A stretch of DNA of 64,000 bases, taken from positions 1,984,001 to 2,048,000 of the forward strand of contig NZ_CP047187.1 in assembly GCF_030408615.1 (NCBI RefSeq), read 5' to 3'. How positions within the stretch are numbered: the first letter of the stretch is position 1; every line of letters begins with the position of its first letter. The DNA comes from Corynebacterium bovis DSM 20582 = CIP 54.80. GTDB taxonomy: Bacteria; Actinomycetota; Actinomycetes; Mycobacteriales; Mycobacteriaceae. Below, piece after piece: positions 56,945-64,000 of this stretch. Under the pieces are notes generated by a model that was not told where the DNA came from, did not search any database, and saw only the letters and a program-made list of their open reading frames with translations. Both the position numbers and the translations under genes were made by a program.

Positions 56945-58195
56945 CACGACGATCCGGACGACCCACGTGGGGTCCCTGCCACGTACCCCGGAGCTGCTCG
57001 AGGCGAATGAGCGCCGGGCTGCGGGCACCATCGACCGGGAGGAGTTCCTGGGCATTCTCGGCGACAGCGTGGACGCGGTCGTGCGACGGCAGCTGGAGAT
57101 GGGGGTGGACATCGTCAACGAGGGCGAGTACGGCCACATCACCTCGGGTGCCGTCGACTACGGCGCGTGGTGGAACTACTCCTTCTCCCGCCTCGGCGGG
57201 TTGACGATGACGGACGAGGACCGGTGGGCGAACCCGGAGAAGATCCGGTCGACGCCGGGGAACATCCGCCTGACGTCCTTCGCGGACCGCCGGGACCGCA
57301 CCCGGTTCCGCGACGCGTACGAGGACCCGACGTCCGGTGTGCTGGCGGGCCGGGCGAAGGTCCCGAACCCGGAGTTCACCGGGCCGGTGACGTACCTCGA
57401 GACCGGTGAGGTGGAGGCGGACACCGCCCTGCTGGACGCACGCCCTCGACGCGCGGGAGGATCTCGCCCCCGGCGGCGCCCGCGGGTCGGTGGGCTCCGG
57501 GGCGACGGCCCGGCCGCGTGGGTTCGTCGCGGCGTTGTCCCCGGGTGCGGCCGCGCGCCTGAAGAACCGGTACTACGACACGGAGGAGGAGCTGGTCGCC
57601 GCGTGCGCGGACGCCCTGTCCCACGAGTACCGGGCGATCACGGACGCGGGGTTCACCGTCCAGTTGGACGCCCCGGATCTCGCGGAGCCGTGGGACCAGA
57701 TCAACCCGGAGCCGTCCATCGAGGATTACCGGGCGTGGATCCGCGTCCGGAGTGGACGCCATCAACTCCACCCTGCGGGGCCTGCCGCGGGAGCGGACGC
57801 GCCTGCACGTGTGCTGGGGCTCGTGGCACGGCCCGCACGTCACGGATGTCCCGTTCGGGGACATTCTCGACGAGATCCTCCGGGCGGAGGTGGGCAGCTT
57901 CTCCTTCGAGGGGCCCAGTCCGCGGCACGCCCACGAGTGGCGGGTGTGGCGGGACCACGAGCTGCCCGAGGGCGCGGTGATCTACCCGGGCGTCGTGAGT
58001 CACGCGATGAACGCGGTCGAGCACCCGCGGCTCGTGGCGGACCGGATCCTCCGCTTCGCCGAGCTCGTCGGGCCGGAGCGCGTCATCGCGTCGACGGACT
58101 GCGGTCTCGGCGAGCGCCTGCACGCGGACATCGCGTGGGCGAAGCTGGAGTCCCTCGTCGAGGGCGCCCGCATCGCCAGCGACGAGCTCCGCTGA
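56937..58195 (+). pseudogene. Cobalamin-independent methionine synthase-like gene broken by two frame changes
   Basis: MetE C-terminal-type methyltransferase. The start MTDTTIRTTHVGSLPRTPELL has GGAGGG upstream. Homologous protein runs in frame until about 57440 (ADTALLDA), continues in the next frame (ALDAREDLAP, then FVAALSPGAAARLKN and WDQINPEPSIEDYRAW) until about 57750, and then in the third (VDAINSTLRGLP to the stop at 58195). The zinc ligands (HVCWGSWHGPH, STDCGLG) lie in the last part. Each break is explained by one extra base; at 57751 removing one base gives a seamless alignment. Without both bases the product would be 418 aa. It is a recent pseudogene or has sequence errors. Confidence 0.85.
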
Positions 58196-58429
58196 CCCTC
58201 CCCTCCCCCGCCCGGTCTGGACTCGTCCTCTCCGGGCGGACGCACGGCCCCCGAGACCCTCGCCCGCTCCGCACGAGGCACGGGGGCGGAGCACGAGGCG
58301 CGGAAAAGGGCACAAAAAAGTGGGGTGGTGCCACACCCCCACAACCCGTTGACCACCCAACCCCTGACAGGGACGGTGACCACACAGGCCGTGAAGGGGT
58401 GACACCACCCCACCACACACAAAGAAAAA
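58196..58429. other. Region between the MetE-like gene and the 5S rRNA
   Basis: No gene. It holds the rRNA operon terminator (58313-58342) and a small GGGGTG-ACAC-CACCCC hairpin (58396-58411) between 5S and that terminator. Confidence 0.6.
58313..58342 (-). terminator. Intrinsic terminator of the rRNA operon
   Basis: On the minus strand GTGGGG pairs with CCCCAC (plus two inner pairs around a GGC loop; 58342-58320) and is followed directly by six T. It is the only hairpin with a T-run I see in the window. Confidence 0.85.
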
Positions 58430-58541
58430 TGCCGGCGGTGACCTACTCTCCCACACCCTCCCGGGTGCAGTACCATCGGCGCAGGCAGGCTTAGCTTCCG
58501 GGTTCGGAAAGGGACCGGGCGTGACCCCGCCGCTAAAACCA
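58430..58541 (-). rRNA. rrf: 5S ribosomal RNA
   Basis: Minus-strand 5S with CCGAACCCGGAAGCTAAGCC, the CGATGGTACTGC helix and the GGGAGAGTAGG loop E/helix IV region. Ends pair (CGGCGG with CCGCCG). Boundaries are good to a few bases. Confidence 0.93.
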
Positions 58542-58727
58542 CCGACAAACACAACAGAACAACCACACGCACCCCACACACCCCCGGGAACAACCCCAAG
58601 GGAGTGCCGGCACGTCGTGACGCTCCAGACACTGCACAACAGACGCGAGAATCAACACCCACAACACACACCAAACAGTGCGAACCACGGGCAACACTTT
58701 TTGCACACACACCCAACCAACAAGCAG

Positions 58728-63659
<4,932 letters not shown>

Positions 63660-64000
63660 CCATAGGCAATATCAAAGAAAGCCCAACCACTGGCAAAACA
63701 AAACATCATCACAGCAACCACGCCCGACACACAGCCGGACGCAGCCACCACACTGACCGTCGCCACCACCCCAACGGGGGGTCAGGGCAGCGACAACAAA
63801 ATAAATTACAAACAATACTCACAAACCAAAGGTCGCAAGCACCACCTGCAACACAAATCCAGTGACAGTGACACCATGACGACACAAACAATCACATATT
63901 TAACAAGCGATCAACACTTGCCGGTACGCGAACCATTCATGCCAGACACGACAACCACCGATCACAGCACCTGCGCCACACACGGCACCAGCACCAAAGA
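63660..64000 (-). other. Upstream leader/promoter region of the rRNA operon
   Basis: 341 bp, AT-rich relative to the coding regions. It should contain the rRNA promoter and antitermination leader. I see several weak TTGNNN hexamers but no pair I would defend. No gene. Confidence 0.5.

Overview
The window is high-GC actinobacterial chromosome (around 70% GC or more by eye in the coding part). It reads as Corynebacterium. The evidence is the block gltA - fkpA-like FKBP - serC, a DUF485 protein next to an ActP/MctC-type carboxylate symporter, sepH, a short Rpf1-type resuscitation factor, DUF2771 and DUF3239 proteins, a mycoredoxin-like protein, and the CE1758/CE1759-type flavin pair. The GC suggests one of the high-GC members of the genus; the species is not resolved. 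No phage, IS element, CRISPR array or plasmid function is visible.

Layout. 1-7.7 kb: a polyol locus with a long-chain mannitol-type dehydrogenase (5' end cut by the window), a LacI regulator, and a convergent five-gene ABC operon whose genes all overlap by 4 bp and whose last gene is a 2H phosphoesterase. Two copies of a LacI-type operator core lie upstream. 8.0-14.1 kb: Nei/Fpg-type glycosylase and the giant helicase Lhr. 14.1-16.8 kb: cysQ, thyA, folA and a glutaredoxin-like gene. 16.8-19.7 kb: an ABC exporter-like trio behind a clear promoter. 19.8-23.4 kb: DUF485/symporter pair, a CPA2-type antiporter and tRNA-Arg(CCU). 23.5-31.6 kb: an accessory cell-envelope locus with two membrane proteins carrying degenerate J-domains (no HPD), two lipoproteins, a GT87-type mannosyltransferase-like protein, a small protein and an XRE regulator between the two divergent arms. 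Its intergenic regions hold palindromes, a perfect CRP/GlxR-type site, a GT-rich tandem repeat and a G-quadruplex-type run. 31.6-34 kb: two identical cspA modules in perfect ~507-bp direct repeats around one Gfo/Idh/MocA oxidoreductase. 34-37.5 kb: flavin reductase plus LLM monooxygenase, an SRPBCC protein and an aldo/keto reductase. 37.6-43.1 kb: FKBP, gltA, serC, sepH and neighbours. 43.2-58.2 kb: TrmH-type methyltransferase, NCS2 purine permease, glutaminyl cyclase, DUF2771, a cold-shock paralogue, rpf1, an XPB-type helicase with its helicase-associated partner, DUF3239, a secreted nuclease/phosphatase-like protein, an aminotransferase, and a MetE-like gene broken by two frame changes. 58.3-63.7 kb: one complete rRNA operon (16S-23S-5S) on the minus strand with an intrinsic terminator after 5S.

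Gene expression. Many genes start 6-9 bases after a TAnnnT-like hexamer, which points to widespread leaderless transcription. Operons are tightly packed with ATGA or GTGA overlaps. The most unusual part is the 24-31.6 kb envelope locus: its two arms and the rpf1 promoter share a GTnAC-N6-GTnAC element that looks like one regulator's binding site.
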